Shown here in pieces: positions 10,490 to 21,005 of a DNA stretch of 64,000 bases; position 1 is the stretch's first letter, and the number at the start of each line of letters is the position of its first letter. The notes below the pieces were generated by a model. That model saw only the letters and a list, made by a program, of their open reading frames with translations, was not told where the DNA came from and did not search any database. The stretch spans positions 61,468,946-61,532,945 of the forward strand of contig JAWZYU010000013.1 in assembly GCA_038380435.1 (NCBI GenBank). The letters run 5' to 3'. Source of the stretch: Ryuthela nishihirai. Its lineage: Eukaryota; Arthropoda; Arachnida; Araneae; Heptathelidae. Made by a program: the position numbers and the translations under genes.

Positions 10490-11208
10490 ATTAAAAAAAT
10501 GTGGCGGTTAAGAGCTTCACATTGGCAACAGTGAAATGTCTTTTTTACTTCCATGAAGATGATTAGTGAGAACTTTTATTCTTTAAATGAAAAAAATGTT
10601 TTTTTTTTCCACGAGATTGCATGGTCTGATTGGACCTCCGTAGCCCATGGCTGCTTGAGGATGATGATGATGATGTTCTATAAATACTGAAAGTAGATTT
10701 TCCATTTTTTCAATCATTAGTTTTTCCGAATTTCCACTGTTAAAGGACGGAACCGCACTAAAGGAGGAAAAATTATAAAAAATTACTACTTACTGAAAAG
10801 GAGCATTCCATATTAGCCAGAAGCTACATGTTGCTCTTCAAATTAGAACTTCTTATTAGAAGGTAAATTTCCATTGATGCAGTTGTTGAGAAATAAAATC
10901 TTTCAAGTCGTATGGAATTAGGAGCGAGCTAAATTTAACGTCATTTTTAAAAGTAATTGAAAATCACCTGTTGAAAACTAGGTCATATTCGAATCAAATT
11001 TACTGCAGATATGATCGTTTGGTCGCTATCTTTACTGTAGATGTGATCATTAGTTTGTAAATTTGCCGCTATTAAAAAAATGCCGCCAGTGAAGTAGCGC
11101 CGCTCCTGATAATAAGTAATACAATTTTATTACCAAACAGTAAAATTAATGTAATAACTTAATAAATGAATATTATATATTACATAAATATAATATTCAT
11201 AAAAGCAT
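10490..11208 (+). repeat. Repeat X copy 1, with R3-like start and RTE tail insertion
   Basis: Colinear with 45965-47110: GTGGCGGTTAAGAGCTTCAC, ACCGCACTAAAGGAGGAAAA, ACTGAAAAGGAGCATTCCAT, and a short run of about two TTTACTGCAGATATGATCG units at 10999-11060. The 45-47 kb copy has about ten such units. A 65-bp RTE 3' end (10613-10677) is inserted early in it. No coding potential. Confidence 0.75.
10613..10677 (+). mobile_element. RTE 3'-terminal fragment
   Basis: Only the last 65 bp of an RTE are present: the coding end around GGTCTGATTGGACCTCCG, the TAG stop, CCCATGGCTGCTTGAGG and a tail of GATGATGATGATGATG. This is an extreme 5' truncation, normal for target-primed reverse transcription. It is useful for defining the element's 3' end. 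Confidence 0.85.
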
Positions 11209-12275
11209 CATAATGAAAGCTCTCTGTAATAATACTGAGTCGTGTGAGATTTGGTAAGGCTTCTAGAAATTGGTATAGCATTGCTTCTGGTGTTCGATAA
11301 GGGTGCATTTTGTCTCCTTTTCTCTTTAGTTTGGTTATTGATTATGTTATGCGAAATTCACTGCAAGGAAAAGATTTTGACTTAAATGGTCTGAAGTTAC
11401 GGAATTTCTGATTTAGATTATGATGATGATTTAGCCCTTTTGGCAAATGATGTTGATGAGATGAACTCTTTCATTCGAGCTGTTGATGAGACTGGTAATA
11501 GAGTAGGTTTGGTTATAAACAGAGATAAAACCAAAGTGATGAAAATTAATCAAGCAGGTTGTGATTCGATTAATCTGAATCGTTGCAGTCTTGAGCAGGT
11601 GTCAAAGTTTAATTATCTTGGGAGCTATGTAAACAGATACTGGTGATATGCGTCATGAGAATAGCAGACGAATAGGAATTGCTGCTCGGAATTTTAAGAA
11701 TCTATGGAGAGTGTGAAGAAATAGGCGTATACACCTAAAGGCTAAAATTAGATTGTATAATAGTTTGAATATTTCTAGGGTTAGTTATGGTAGTGAAACT
11801 TGGATAATTTGTAAACAAGATAACAGGAAACTAGATGCTTTTGATTCCAGATGCTTACGCAGTATATTGGGCATCAGGTGGTTCAACTTTGTAAATAATG
11901 ATGAGGTTAGAAAACGGGAGTCATTTTATGCAGCATATTGGGCAGTAAAACTTGTTAAGTAACGATGAGGTTAGGTAAAGGAGAAGATAGGTTGTGCAGA
12001 GAGAGACTCCGTTGGTTTGGTCATGTTGCCCATATGGATAATTATAGATGAGCGAATAGGGTTATGAACAGTGTGCCTAAAGGCCTCAGAAGGAGGGGGA
12101 GACCTAGGATGCGGTGGGCAGACAATGTCAAACAGGACCTTGTCAGAATTGATGTGCAGTGGCCAGATGCAGCTGATGTAACTCAGGACAGATATGCATG
12201 GAAAACTAAATTGCACGGTCTGGTTGGACCTCTGTAGCCCATGGCTGTTTCAGGCTGGCGTGATGATGATGATAA
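11208..12275 (+). mobile_element. 5'-truncated RTE copy (+)
   Basis: It starts inside RT near ATAATGAAAGCTCTCTGTAA and runs through a damaged catalytic box (DLDYDDDLALLA, YADD with Ala changed to Asp, about 11405-11440). It then covers the thumb, the YGSETW block (about 11780) and GRPR/RMRWADNVKQDL (about 12100-12150), with the TAG after GLVGPL near 12235, and ends in GATGATGATGATAAAAG. Open pieces are 11440-11646 and 11753-11962. A local duplication around 11890-11985 repeats the LLSNDEVR coding stretch. Pseudogene. Confidence 0.85.
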
Positions 12276-13230
12276 AAGCTTTTTGGACATTTTCTTATTG
12301 AGCAAAGGGAAAACTATATTCAAAGTAAGTTCGAATTTAGCGTTTTGTAGTGAAATGGCACAAGAAATGGAAGTTTTTAAAAATTTTCTTTTAAAAACAA
12401 TATTTGCTAACTATTTAGAGAGTTAGGGAAATTGAATCATTTGATATCAGTGTCACTAACTGCTAAGAATTTACCATAAGATTGTAACAAATCGTTTACC
12501 GGAATAAATGTAATTATTGAAGTTCGGGTTATTTTTATCAATTTGCACCAAATTTGAAGCATTGTTTATGACAAGCATTACGATAGCAATTACTGTCAAA
12601 TCTTTCAGCTTCAATAATTTTTAATGCTAAACAAATATTTTCAAAAATATTGATTACGATGAATTTGATTGATATTTACAGTTTGTATCCCGAAACAGTT
12701 TTATGTAATAAGCTTATTTTTAATGTTGGGGAATCTATGAATGGGATTTTCCCTTCACATGAAAGATTCCGAATACCTTAGGTAATGCAGTGTATAACCT
12801 CGCAATATGTATTCTTTTAAAAGTTCGCTTTCGGTTATCAGGAGGTTGTGAAAAGGGAATCTCTCTCCATGGATATTCCTTCGAAGAATTAAAAAAGACG
12901 AAATTTTGGTGGTACTTAATAAGCAAATTATTGCTATTATGTTGGCGCCCCTAGGCTCTAATTGGAAATCCAATGATGTTACTCAAAAATCATCAGTTTC
13001 CAGGAATTATTTCTTGTAATATATTTTAGAAAGAATGATTCCAAATAATTTTAAGATTGCATTTTTATACTCGAACAATTATAAACACAGGTTGGTAGGA
13101 CCTCCATAGCATATAGCTGCTTGAAGATTATGCATGCCTCTCTCTCTCTGTGTGTGTAGAGAATTCTCGCTTTGTAAAGAATCCAAGCAGGAGTAGATGT
13201 AGAAATGATATACATAGCAGATTTCGAGTG
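12268..13230 (+). repeat. Repeat X, second segment
   Basis: Colinear with 47210-48250 over about 960 bp. Shared landmarks are AAGCTTTTTGGACATTT, AAACTATATTCAAAGTAAGT, ATCGTTTACCGGAATAAATG, AGATTCCGAATACCTTAGG-type sequence, GGCGCCCCTAGGC and a GT-rich CTCTCTGTGTGTGTAG run. Near 13088-13135 it carries a degenerate copy of the RTE 3' end (GGTTGGTAGGACCTCCATAGC...GCTGCTTGAAGAT). The class is unknown. X copy 1 was probably one unit broken by the RTE insertion at 11208-12275. Confidence 0.75.
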
Positions 13231-13880
13231 ATTGACTGACGGCTCATTGAGAGGGAATCACGCTAATTCTAACTCTGATGCAGAAATGGTAGAGCTCTTA
13301 AAATTCTGGTATTAGATCTCGAGAAAAAATTAGATATTTAACCTCTAAGTGTCTTCAAGGTTAAATGGAGTTTAGGTAGGGGTGAAATGATCTATCTTGA
13401 TAGAAACATGAAAATTGGGGTCTGGGAGGTGTTTCGGATTCTAGATGTCAGAAACGTTACAAAATTATCCAGAGAGTTATTCGAGGAGATCGATATACAG
13501 GAGAACGATCCAGAGGGTCATTCGAGGTCAAAAGTCAAATAGAGATCTATCAGTGCTAGAGAGATGAAAAATTTTTAACGGGAAATTTCGAGTCATAGAT
13601 TTCAAACATTTTGTGAAATTTTGGGTAAGATGCTAACTTTGAGTAAAAACTGATCTACCAGTGTTAGAGGGTAGAAAATTGGTGCTTGGGATATTTTGAG
13701 TCGTAGATATCAGAATTTATGCCAAATTTTTAATGCTCAAAAGTCAAATTCAATATACTAGTGCTGGAGAGCATCCGATTTGTGGATAGGGCTCTTTCAG
13801 GCAGTAGAACTCAGAAAGAATATCAGATCCGGTATTGCATTCAAGGTCAAATAGGGGTCGGATCACTAATTTCTGAAAAA
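13230..13880 (+). repeat. Degenerate tandem repeat Y (about 100-110 bp units)
   Basis: It begins with GGGAATCACGCTAATTCTAAC and then cycles through variants of AGTCGTAGAT, TCAGAA(A)TTTT, GGTCAAA and ATCTACCAGTGTTAGAG. The CAGTGYTAGA landmark recurs at about 13551, 13659 and 13760, giving a period near 100-108 bp. Units are strongly diverged, so the array is old. Related arrays lie at 16150-16830 (inverted) and 17735-18150. Confidence 0.65.
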
Positions 13881-13955
13881 ATCGTTGACAGATATTTTTT
13901 CTGAATTCTGTAATCAACCATAGTGTTCGGATACTTTTTTGAGCGACTGTACCAC
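13880..13955. mobile_element. Terminal fragment of the palindromic MITE family
   Basis: The sequence GAATTCTGTAATCAACCATAGTGTTCGGATACTTTTTTGAGCG matches, in inverse orientation, the starts of the units at 33417, 33591 and 33814. Only one end is present, joined directly to the truncated C-terminus of a Tc1 transposase. Confidence 0.75.
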
Positions 13956-15074
13956 CACCAAAACAACTCTTACCCGGCCAGGCATGGATGCTACAAGATT
14001 TCTAAAGGTGTCTTATGATATCTGGTACCAACACGTTATCAGCAGATCCTTTAACTCTTCTAAGTTATGTGATTGAGCCGCAGCAGATCGGATATGATGT
14101 TCCGACACAAACAACAGATGCTTGATTGGATTGATGTCTGGGGAATTTGGAGGTCAGGGCAATACCTGGAAGTTTTCCTCATGTTCCCGAACTATTCTCG
14201 AACAATCCGTGCATTGTGGCATGACGCATTATCCTGCTAAAAGAAGGCACTACTAGATGGATTTACCGTTACCATGAAAGGATGTACCTGCTCTGCAATG
14301 ATGTTTAGGTAGGTGGTAGACGTCAAAATTTCCTGCACATGAATGACTACACCCAGGGTTTCCCTGCAGAATATTGACCAAAGCATTACATTTCCTCCAC
14401 TGACTTTTTTCGTCCCACGGTGCATCACCTCTCCAGGTAAACGACGCACACATACCCGGCCATCCACATGGTGCAACAGGAAACGAGATTCATCGGACCA
14501 CACGACCTTCTTCTAATCATTCAAGTACCAGTTTTGATGGTCGTGTGCCCATTGTAGGCGCTTTCCACGGTGAACCGAAGTTAGCATGGGCACTCGGAGT
14601 GGCCGGTGGTTACGCAGCTTCATTTTCAGCAGGGTTCGATGTATTCTTTGTTGTTGTGACACATTACTCCCGTCACAAGCATTCAAATTGTGGACGATTT
14701 GCGCCGCAGTATCCCTTCTGTTGGCTCATACCATACGGGATAGCATTTGCTCACCTCTAGCATCGATGAGCCGTGGTCAACCCACACTTTGCCGGCGGTT
14801 CATGGTTTTTTAACCTCCTCGAACCACTTTTTAAAGTTACTAACCACGGTTGACCATGAACGTCCCACAAGCCTTGCCGTCTTTGAATTTTCTGACCCAG
14901 TCGTCTGGCCATTACAATTTGGCCTTTGTGAAACCCACTTAAATCCTCTGCCTTTCTCATCTGAAGAACAAGAATAACACTGATTAACAGAGCTCAGTAT
15001 CATGTGATATTTACCTGCAGTTGCTTCGATTTGCATAAAAACGAGCTGTCATAATGTTTTGGCTCTTCGGTGTA
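13955..15074 (-). mobile_element. Tc1-like transposon copy A (-), one end missing
   Basis: The right-hand terminal inverted repeat at 15048-15074 reads, inverted, TACACCGAAGAGCCAAAACA, as in copies B-D. The transposase runs leftwards: N-terminal HTH (MRKAEDLSGFHKGQIVMARRLGQ region, about 14960), first DDE aspartate in WSDESRFLLHHVDG (about 14500), second in the QQDNA region (about 14230). The third block near 14130 reads PDINPIKHLL, so Lys replaces the catalytic Glu of NPIEHLW. The last about 100 bp and the second TIR were lost at 13955. Frameshifts and stops make it inactive. Confidence 0.88.
13990..14960 (-). pseudogene. Tc1-like transposase pseudogene (copy A)
   Basis: DDE recombinase of the Tc1/mariner superfamily that would cut and paste an element into TA sites. 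Best frame pieces are 14960-14757 (paired-like HTH) and 14503-14237 (DDE core start). Plus-strand ORFs across 14545-14977 are shadows. It is broken by frameshifts, by E-to-K at the third catalytic position, and by C-terminal truncation. Confidence 0.85.
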
Positions 15075-15184
15075 TGTGGTATAATCTATTATATATTTTT
15101 ATACAGTACTATATAGACAGGCAGTTGGATCCTGTCCTGTTGGCTGTGCCAGTTTTGATATACGTTATGGACAGTATGGATTAT

Positions 15185-15604
15185 GGGCTGTCTGGCTGGG
15201 TTGGATTGTTTTACCTCTGAGCGGCACTTTTTTGCACACCATGGGCTAAATGACCAGGTCACAAGGACCACGAAGGCTCAGAGAAGGTTAGGGGAGGGGA
15301 CCCACTGGAACAGCTGTTGGTAGACAGATGGTAGGCCATCCAGCGCACTCGTTAAGGCCATCCAGCGCGTTCCTTAATGTGCACAGGGTATGACTCTCCC
15401 ACACACGGGCCATAGCTTAATGTCCCATCCGACGGACGGCGACCTTTCCAAGGCCATTGGTGTCCCCTACTGACCGTGGGCAGGGCGGAGAATATTGCGG
15501 AGATAAATCTCAATGCTGACCCAGCTGGGACTCGAACCTGGGAACTACAGATTACGAGCCTGGCTCGCTACCGACTGAGCCACTCCCGCCCTGGGCTGTC
15601 TGGC
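15185..15604 (-). mobile_element. SINE-A copy (-), 12-bp TSD
   Basis: Minus-strand SINE-A at 15197-15592: 3' end at 15197, tRNA-Thr-like head at about 15525-15590. Perfect direct repeats GGGCTGTCTGGC at 15185-15196 and 15593-15604 flank it. The site is in unclassified sequence (15080-16030). Confidence 0.92.
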
Positions 15605-16130
15605 AGTCTGGGGGACTATTCACTTGTACTCTACTAGCCGTAGATGATGCATAACCCACACGAATACGCACGGATCTCCCCCTTTAGTTTCCAAGGGAGA
15701 AATGCAACGGAATCCCTCGATATCCGGAGTCAAAAAGCTCGTCGCCGCACTCGAACACTGACGACTTCACTTACGACCTCTCTGCTTCGTAGCTCTCGCT
15801 GTTCTCCCATGTCTTCTTTCTTCTCTACACTTCAGTATTTCATATGTCCCCCCTGGATTAAACCGTAGGCCTTCCACAGCCTACGGTTTGACTCTCTTTG
15901 ATTACCACAGACTCTCACCCACCTTGTCATTTGGCGGCATTAATCCTTGCCGATGACAGGAAGCCGATTATCGGCGTCGCCAGGATCGGCGCCTATGTGT
16001 CTAGTAAAGAAATTGCAGTAAGATCCCTTACATTTGCTTTGTGTTAATACATATCGAAGTATAAAAATAGTAAAATGGGGTAAGGAGGTGCCGAACTTGA
16101 CAATCTAATATATAGAATATCTCTGTGGTA
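15605..16130. other. Unclassified, GC-richer stretch; possible LTR or element end
   Basis: Together with 15080-15185 this made up the sequence that SINE-A entered. It is richer in C and G than its surroundings and contains an 11-bp perfect palindrome (15860-15870 / 15879-15889, 8-nt loop). No coding match was recognised. An LTR-like identity is possible but has no support beyond composition. Confidence 0.4.
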
Positions 16131-16149
16131 TAATCTGTTATATATTTTC

Positions 16150-16830
16150 GAGAGTTTGTCTGTCTGTTTGTCCGAACATTTCATCCCACATGTACTAGAA
16201 TTTTAGCCAAATATCTAATAGTAGAAATCAATTGTTGCCTTCGACACCGACCCCTATTTGACCTTGAACGCAATACAGGATCTGAAAATCCCTCATTTCT
16301 GAGCTCTACTGCGTGAAATAGCTCTATTCACCAATTTTTAGCTCTCCACTATCGGTATATAGAACAAATTCTATATACCAGTAGTGGTCAAGGACCTCGG
16401 AGGCATAATTTCGAAACATTTCCGTGATCTACGACTCAAAATATGCAGCAATTTTCAGCCCTCTAAACATCAGTAGATTAATATTTGACCTTTGACATCT
16501 CATCCAAGATTTCGCAACGTTACCGAGATCTGCCACTCAAAATACTCCCAGAAACCAATTTTTGGCTCTCTAGCAGCGATAGACCTAAATCTGACCTTTG
16601 ACCAAAAAGGACCCTCAAGATCTGACATTTCGTAAAGTTTTCAAGATCTAAAACCCGAAACATCTCCAGGTACCAATTTTCACGTATCTGGCATTGGTAA
16701 ATCACGGTTTAACTTCTACATCAGAGGCTAAATATCGGATTTTCTCTGAGATCTACGACCCGGATTACCCCTAGGTGAAAATATTTAGATCTCTACTTCA
16801 TTGTTAGAATTAGCGTGATTCCATATCAGT
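16150..16830 (-). repeat. Degenerate tandem repeat Y, inverted copy
   Basis: The minus strand starts with GGAATCACGCTAATTCTAAC (16803-16822 inverted) and continues with the same ATCTACTGATG/GGTCAAA/GATCTC motif cycle as 13230-13880. The 61-aa minus-strand ORF here is fortuitous. Confidence 0.6.
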
Positions 16831-17081
16831 CGGTTAATCATAATCGTTTATATGTACATATGATATCATCTTGCGAAAATGTTAGCATTTATACTGCTAA
16901 AATTAAGAAGTTTGAAAAGGGGGAAATTATCAGAACTTTTAAAAATGTGGATTTGACGAAATTTTATTCCGAAGTTAACTGGTGTACCTTCTGATAAACT
17001 CATATAACAATTTAGTCGTTTCAAAAGTTTGCCATCTTTGTCCAATACGGATTCTTTGTAAAGAAAATAAGATTGCTTAAA

Positions 17082-17487
17082 TACTTCGACCACAAGGGGC
17101 TGGGGTCGGTAGCGCGCCAGGCTCGTAATCTATAGTTCCCAGGTTAGAGTCCCAGCTGGGTCAGCGTTGAGATTTATCTCCGCAAATTTCCCCGCACTGC
17201 CCGCGGTCAGTAGGGAACACCGATGGGCTTGGAAAGACCGCCGTCCGTCGGATGGGACGTTAAGTTGTGGCCCGTGTGCGAGAGAGCCATACCTTGTGCA
17301 CGTTGAAGAACACGGTAGATGGCCTTGACGGGAGGCTACACATCTCTCTCCCAACAGCTGTTTCAGTGGGTCCCCTCCCCCAACCTTCTCTGAGCCTTCG
17401 GGGTCCTTGTGACCTGGCCATTTAGCCCATGGTGTGCTAAAAAGTGCCGCTCAGAGGTAAGACAACTCAACCCTACTTCGACTACAA
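17082..17487 (+). mobile_element. SINE-A copy (+), 14-bp TSD
   Basis: SINE-A at 17096-17473. The A box is damaged (GGGGCTGGGGTCGGTAGCGCG) and the B box reads GGTTAGAGTCC. Flanking direct repeats TACTTCGACCACAA (17082-17095) and TACTTCGACTACAA (17474-17487) differ at one base. It lies between Y copies. Confidence 0.9.
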
Positions 17488-17734
17488 AAGGCTTTTAGCA
17501 TCCTGGGTGTCATATTGTGCAAATAACAATTGGTTAGAAGACTCGGAATCTATTTTTAGATAGCATCCTATGCTGGAGTAGAATACGTTTGTGTGAGAGA
17601 ATGTTGCCCCGTGAAGAAGAACAGATTTCATGTAATTATTAACCACTAGGACAACACCAGTACAAATGCTCTTTCTCCTTAGATATAGAAAACTGGTTTT
17701 TCGAAACTACACAAGGCGCACAGAGGAAAACAAC

Positions 17735-18180
17735 GTTCGAATTTTGGGACATTTACGAGTCGTAGATTTCAGAAATTTTATGAAATTTTTGATGCGAGGT
17801 GTATATTGAGGTCAAAGGCGAAATATAGACCTACCAGTGTTCGTGCTCTAAAAATTGGTGCCTGCCAGTATTTTAAGAAGCCTGCCAGTAATTATGAAAA
17901 ATAATGCCAATTTTTGGATGCGGTGGGTCCTTTTAGGTCAAAGGTCAAGTTCGATATACAAGTGTTGGAGTGTTAAAATTGGGCAACAGAACTCAGAAAA
18001 TAGAGTAATTTTCTGGTCCTGTGTCGCATTCATGGACAAACAGGGGTCGGAAACGACTGGGCAAATGTTCTACCCGCCCAAATGCAGAAAACTGTTTTTT
18101 TTACGCAAACAGGCTGCAGAGAGGAAATCCACGTTCTAATTTTGGAACAATGCGTCAACTGTTTGAGAAATTACAGGCAT
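17735..18180 (+). repeat. Degenerate tandem repeat Y, third copy
   Basis: Three or four diverged units with TTACGAGTCGTAGATTTC, GGTCAAAGG and CTACCAGTGTTCG landmarks. The 94-aa ORF at 17855-18139 falls within it and has no recognised domain, so I treat it as fortuitous. Confidence 0.55.
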
Positions 18181-19050
18181 GATTCAAATATACGGATTTT
18201 AGCCTTTAGGTAGGATTTCCGGAAGATCTCTTTCATACAGAAGAAATTCTTTCTCAAGGAAACATTTTGGTGAATAAAATTAGCTTCGCCATTAGGCTAT
18301 TAACGGCTAGTTCACGTTGTCAGCTAAAAAATCAATGGAATAGCCATTGATAGTTTAGTGGTGATAATAGCCATCACGTAAGTGGTAGGCATAGTTTCGA
18401 GGGTCATCCACGGCAAATTTGCTTCTTGAATTATAGGCATATAATATTGATTGATCATATTCATTTTTTTTTGGAATATTTGTTACTCTTTTCTTAAAGA
18501 AGGAAATACTCCATTTTTTTTTCCTTTTTTTCAGCTACTATAACAAAACATTTCATTTCTAAAATATTTCATTGTCAAAAAGTTAATATTTAAAAAAAAA
18601 GTTAAAAAATTTAAAATTTTGTGAACGAATTGAATGGTATTGAAAACTGAATCAGAATGAACGATAATGAAATTTTAAAACTGGACTGATATTTCTTTAT
18701 GTGGCATATGCTCAAATAGGTTAGAACAGATTGAAACATTAGATTTCACCAGATTACTTTATAAAGCGAGTAGAAGGTAAATAATTGAAATACAATACAG
18801 TCGGATATTTGGGTTTATCATTTTAGAAGCCGAATTTTGATTGTTCCTATTATAGATCAGTCATGATCTCGTCATTATGTTAAATAAAACATAAATCTTA
18901 CAAAATACTATTTTTCAAAATTATAGGAATACAATTATTTTCCAATTTTTAATAAATTGAAAGCAGATATGATTTGCCCCAAATTTTCTATTTTACAAAA
19001 AAGTTGCTATTTTTTGCTTTAAAAGGTGAATGAAAATCTTTTATTTTGCT
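18180..19050. other. AT-rich, nothing recognised
   Basis: About 870 bp of AT-rich sequence with homopolymer runs (near 18470, 18510, 18590) and no ORF above 60 codons, TIR or RNA gene that I can support. Confidence 0.6.
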
Positions 19051-19054
19051 TTAT

Positions 19055-19250
19055 AAAATAAATATTCCCTCAAGCAGCTGCTTGCCACAGAAGTCTAAGA
19101 GGAGAGTTTCAATCTGTATACCATAGTAGAAGGTCTCTGAGGATGGCGGGACCTCAGCAGATAAACTGAACAATCCCTTACCCAGGTTCGAATGCAGGTC
19201 ACTTTGATCAGTAGCGAAGCACACTAACCACTCGGCCACGGGACGGATTA
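19055..19250 (-). mobile_element. SINE-B copy (-) beside Tc1 copy B
   Basis: Minus-strand SINE-B with tail AATAAATATTCCCTC at 19055, the CAAGCAGCTGCTTG landmark, a degenerate B box (CCAGGTTCGAATGCAGG) and head ending CCACTCGGCCACGGGACGG. The same SINE with the same next-door spacer occurs inverted at 29054-29300, beside another Tc1 end. Confidence 0.88.
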
Positions 19251-19489
19251 TGTTTTATGGTATTATTTTTTTTACTTTTTGCGAATAATATTAGTTTTTG
19301 CGATATGCTTTTGCAAATCCTTTATATATTACTTTTTGAGAATACCAATATACACCGAAGAGCCAAAATATTATTACCAGCGCTTCTTTATGCAAATAGA
19401 AGTAACTGTAGGTTCGTGTGAAAGTCATGAAACGGTAAAAATAACACCTGACACTGAGCTCTGTTATTCAGTGTTATTCTTGTTTTTCA

Positions 19490-20971
19490 GATGGGAAATA
19501 AGTGAGTTTGACAAAGGCCAAATTGTTGTGGCCAGACGACTGGGTCAGAGCATTTTAGAGACGGCAAGGCTTGTGGGGTGCTCACGGTAGCCGTGATTAG
19601 TACCTTAAAAAAGTGGTCCGAGGAAGGAAAAACCAAGAATTGCCAGAAAGATGTTGGCCGACCACGGCTAACACCTTTCCGGCAATTTCTAAGTGGAGAG
19701 TTTTCATCAATGCTAGAGGTGAGAGAAGGCTCTCACTTCTAGTCGTGCAGGGAAGTATAGTACCCCGTATAGTACGAGCCAACAGGTAAATATATATGAT
19801 GACAAGACCCACTAATTCCGCCTAAAGCACTACCAGTATAGGGAAATGCCATATTCATCACTCCCTACGGTCAGGGGCAAGACAGTATCATAGAGATACA
19901 GCTCATCCCTGACTACCTAATGGCGAGCAGTACTATAGGATTAAAGCTCCTCCATCGGTCAAAACCTAAATTTAATCTTTGTCCCAGACCGTTACAAACA
20001 AGGATATAGAATCCAAGTTGCCTCGGCTCCCGTGAGTGAGATTCTTAGTCCGGCCCTTCCATCGGGGCCCCGTCCAACATGGAGAGATTCTAATCAGCGG
20101 GGCCCTCAATTCTTCCATCTTAGCCTGTCCGACCTGGACCAATTCGGTCAGCATAGCCTTCGACTTAACCTCCCCCCCACCTCGACAAGGTGGTCCCGTA
20201 TCGGAGGGGAGGTACGAGCCCGTAATTTGAATGCTGGTGATGAGAGTAATGTGCCACAACACGCAATACATCGAACCCTGCTGAATATGGGGCTTTATAG
20301 CCGCAGACCACTCCGAGTGCCCATGCTAACCTCGGTTCACTGTTGAAAGCGCCTACAGTGGGCATGCGAGCATCAAAACTGGACCTTGAATGATTGGAAG
20401 ATGATCGTCTGGTCCGATGAATCTCGTTTCCTATTCCACCATGTGGACGGCTGGGTGCGTGTGCGTCGTTTTCCTGAGGCAATGTTGGCACCAGGATGCA
20501 CAGTGGGACGAAAACAAGCCGGGGTTTTGGGCAATGTTCTGCTAGGAAATCCCGAGTCCAGTCATTCACGTGCCAGAAAATGTGATGTTACCTACCAAAA
20601 TATCATTGGAGAACAAATACATCCTTTCATGGCAACGGTAAACCCTCTAGTAGTGCTTTCCTTCAGCAGGATAATGCGCCATGCCACATTGCCCAGATTG
20701 TTCGAGAATGGTTTGTGGAACATGAGGAAGACTTCCAGGTATTTCCATGGCCTTCGAATTCCCCAGACATTAATCCAATAAACTGTGGTTTGTGTTGCAA
20801 CAGCATATCCGATCTGCAGCTGCTCAACCACATGACTTACAAAAGTTAAAGGATTTACAAAAGTTAAAGGACAAAAGGTTTGGTACCAGGTACCACAAGA
20901 CACCTTTAAAAATCTTGTAGCATCGATGCCTCGTCGGGCAAGAGATCTTTTGATGGCACGTGGAGGACCAA
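19490..20971 (+). pseudogene. Tc1-like transposase pseudogene (copy B)
   Basis: Recognisable order: [16 protein letters not shown] (HTH, about 19508-19555), WKMIVWSDESRFLFHHVDGW with the first catalytic Asp (about 20395-20455), and the QQDNAPCH block with the second (about 20668). The third block near 20768 reads SPDINPINCGL, so the NPIEHLW glutamate is missing through an indel. Copy C carries the same lesion. The insertion at 19781-20211 also interrupts it. Confidence 0.85.
19772..20220. mobile_element. Unknown 431-bp GC-rich insertion with 9-bp TSD
   Basis: Tc1 copy C (about 29615-29640) lacks this block. Direct repeats GTACGAGCC at 19772-19780 and 20212-20220 bound 19781-20211. On the minus strand it starts GGAGGGGAGG-like, contains CCTTGTCGAGGTGG, and ends TATATATTTACCTGTT. 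A 99-aa minus-strand ORF (20271-19972) crosses it with no domain I know. A 5'-truncated LINE 3' end is one possibility; the family is not identified. Confidence 0.75.
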
Positions 20972-21005
20972 TTATATATTAAAATAAGTAATAATATACT
21001 GCCAA

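Noticed and set aside
10028..10554. Minus-strand ORFs of 91 and 111 aa (similar ones at 3345, 26267, 35225, 56733, 62146)
   Set aside because: They are recurrent antisense readings of SINE-A copies.
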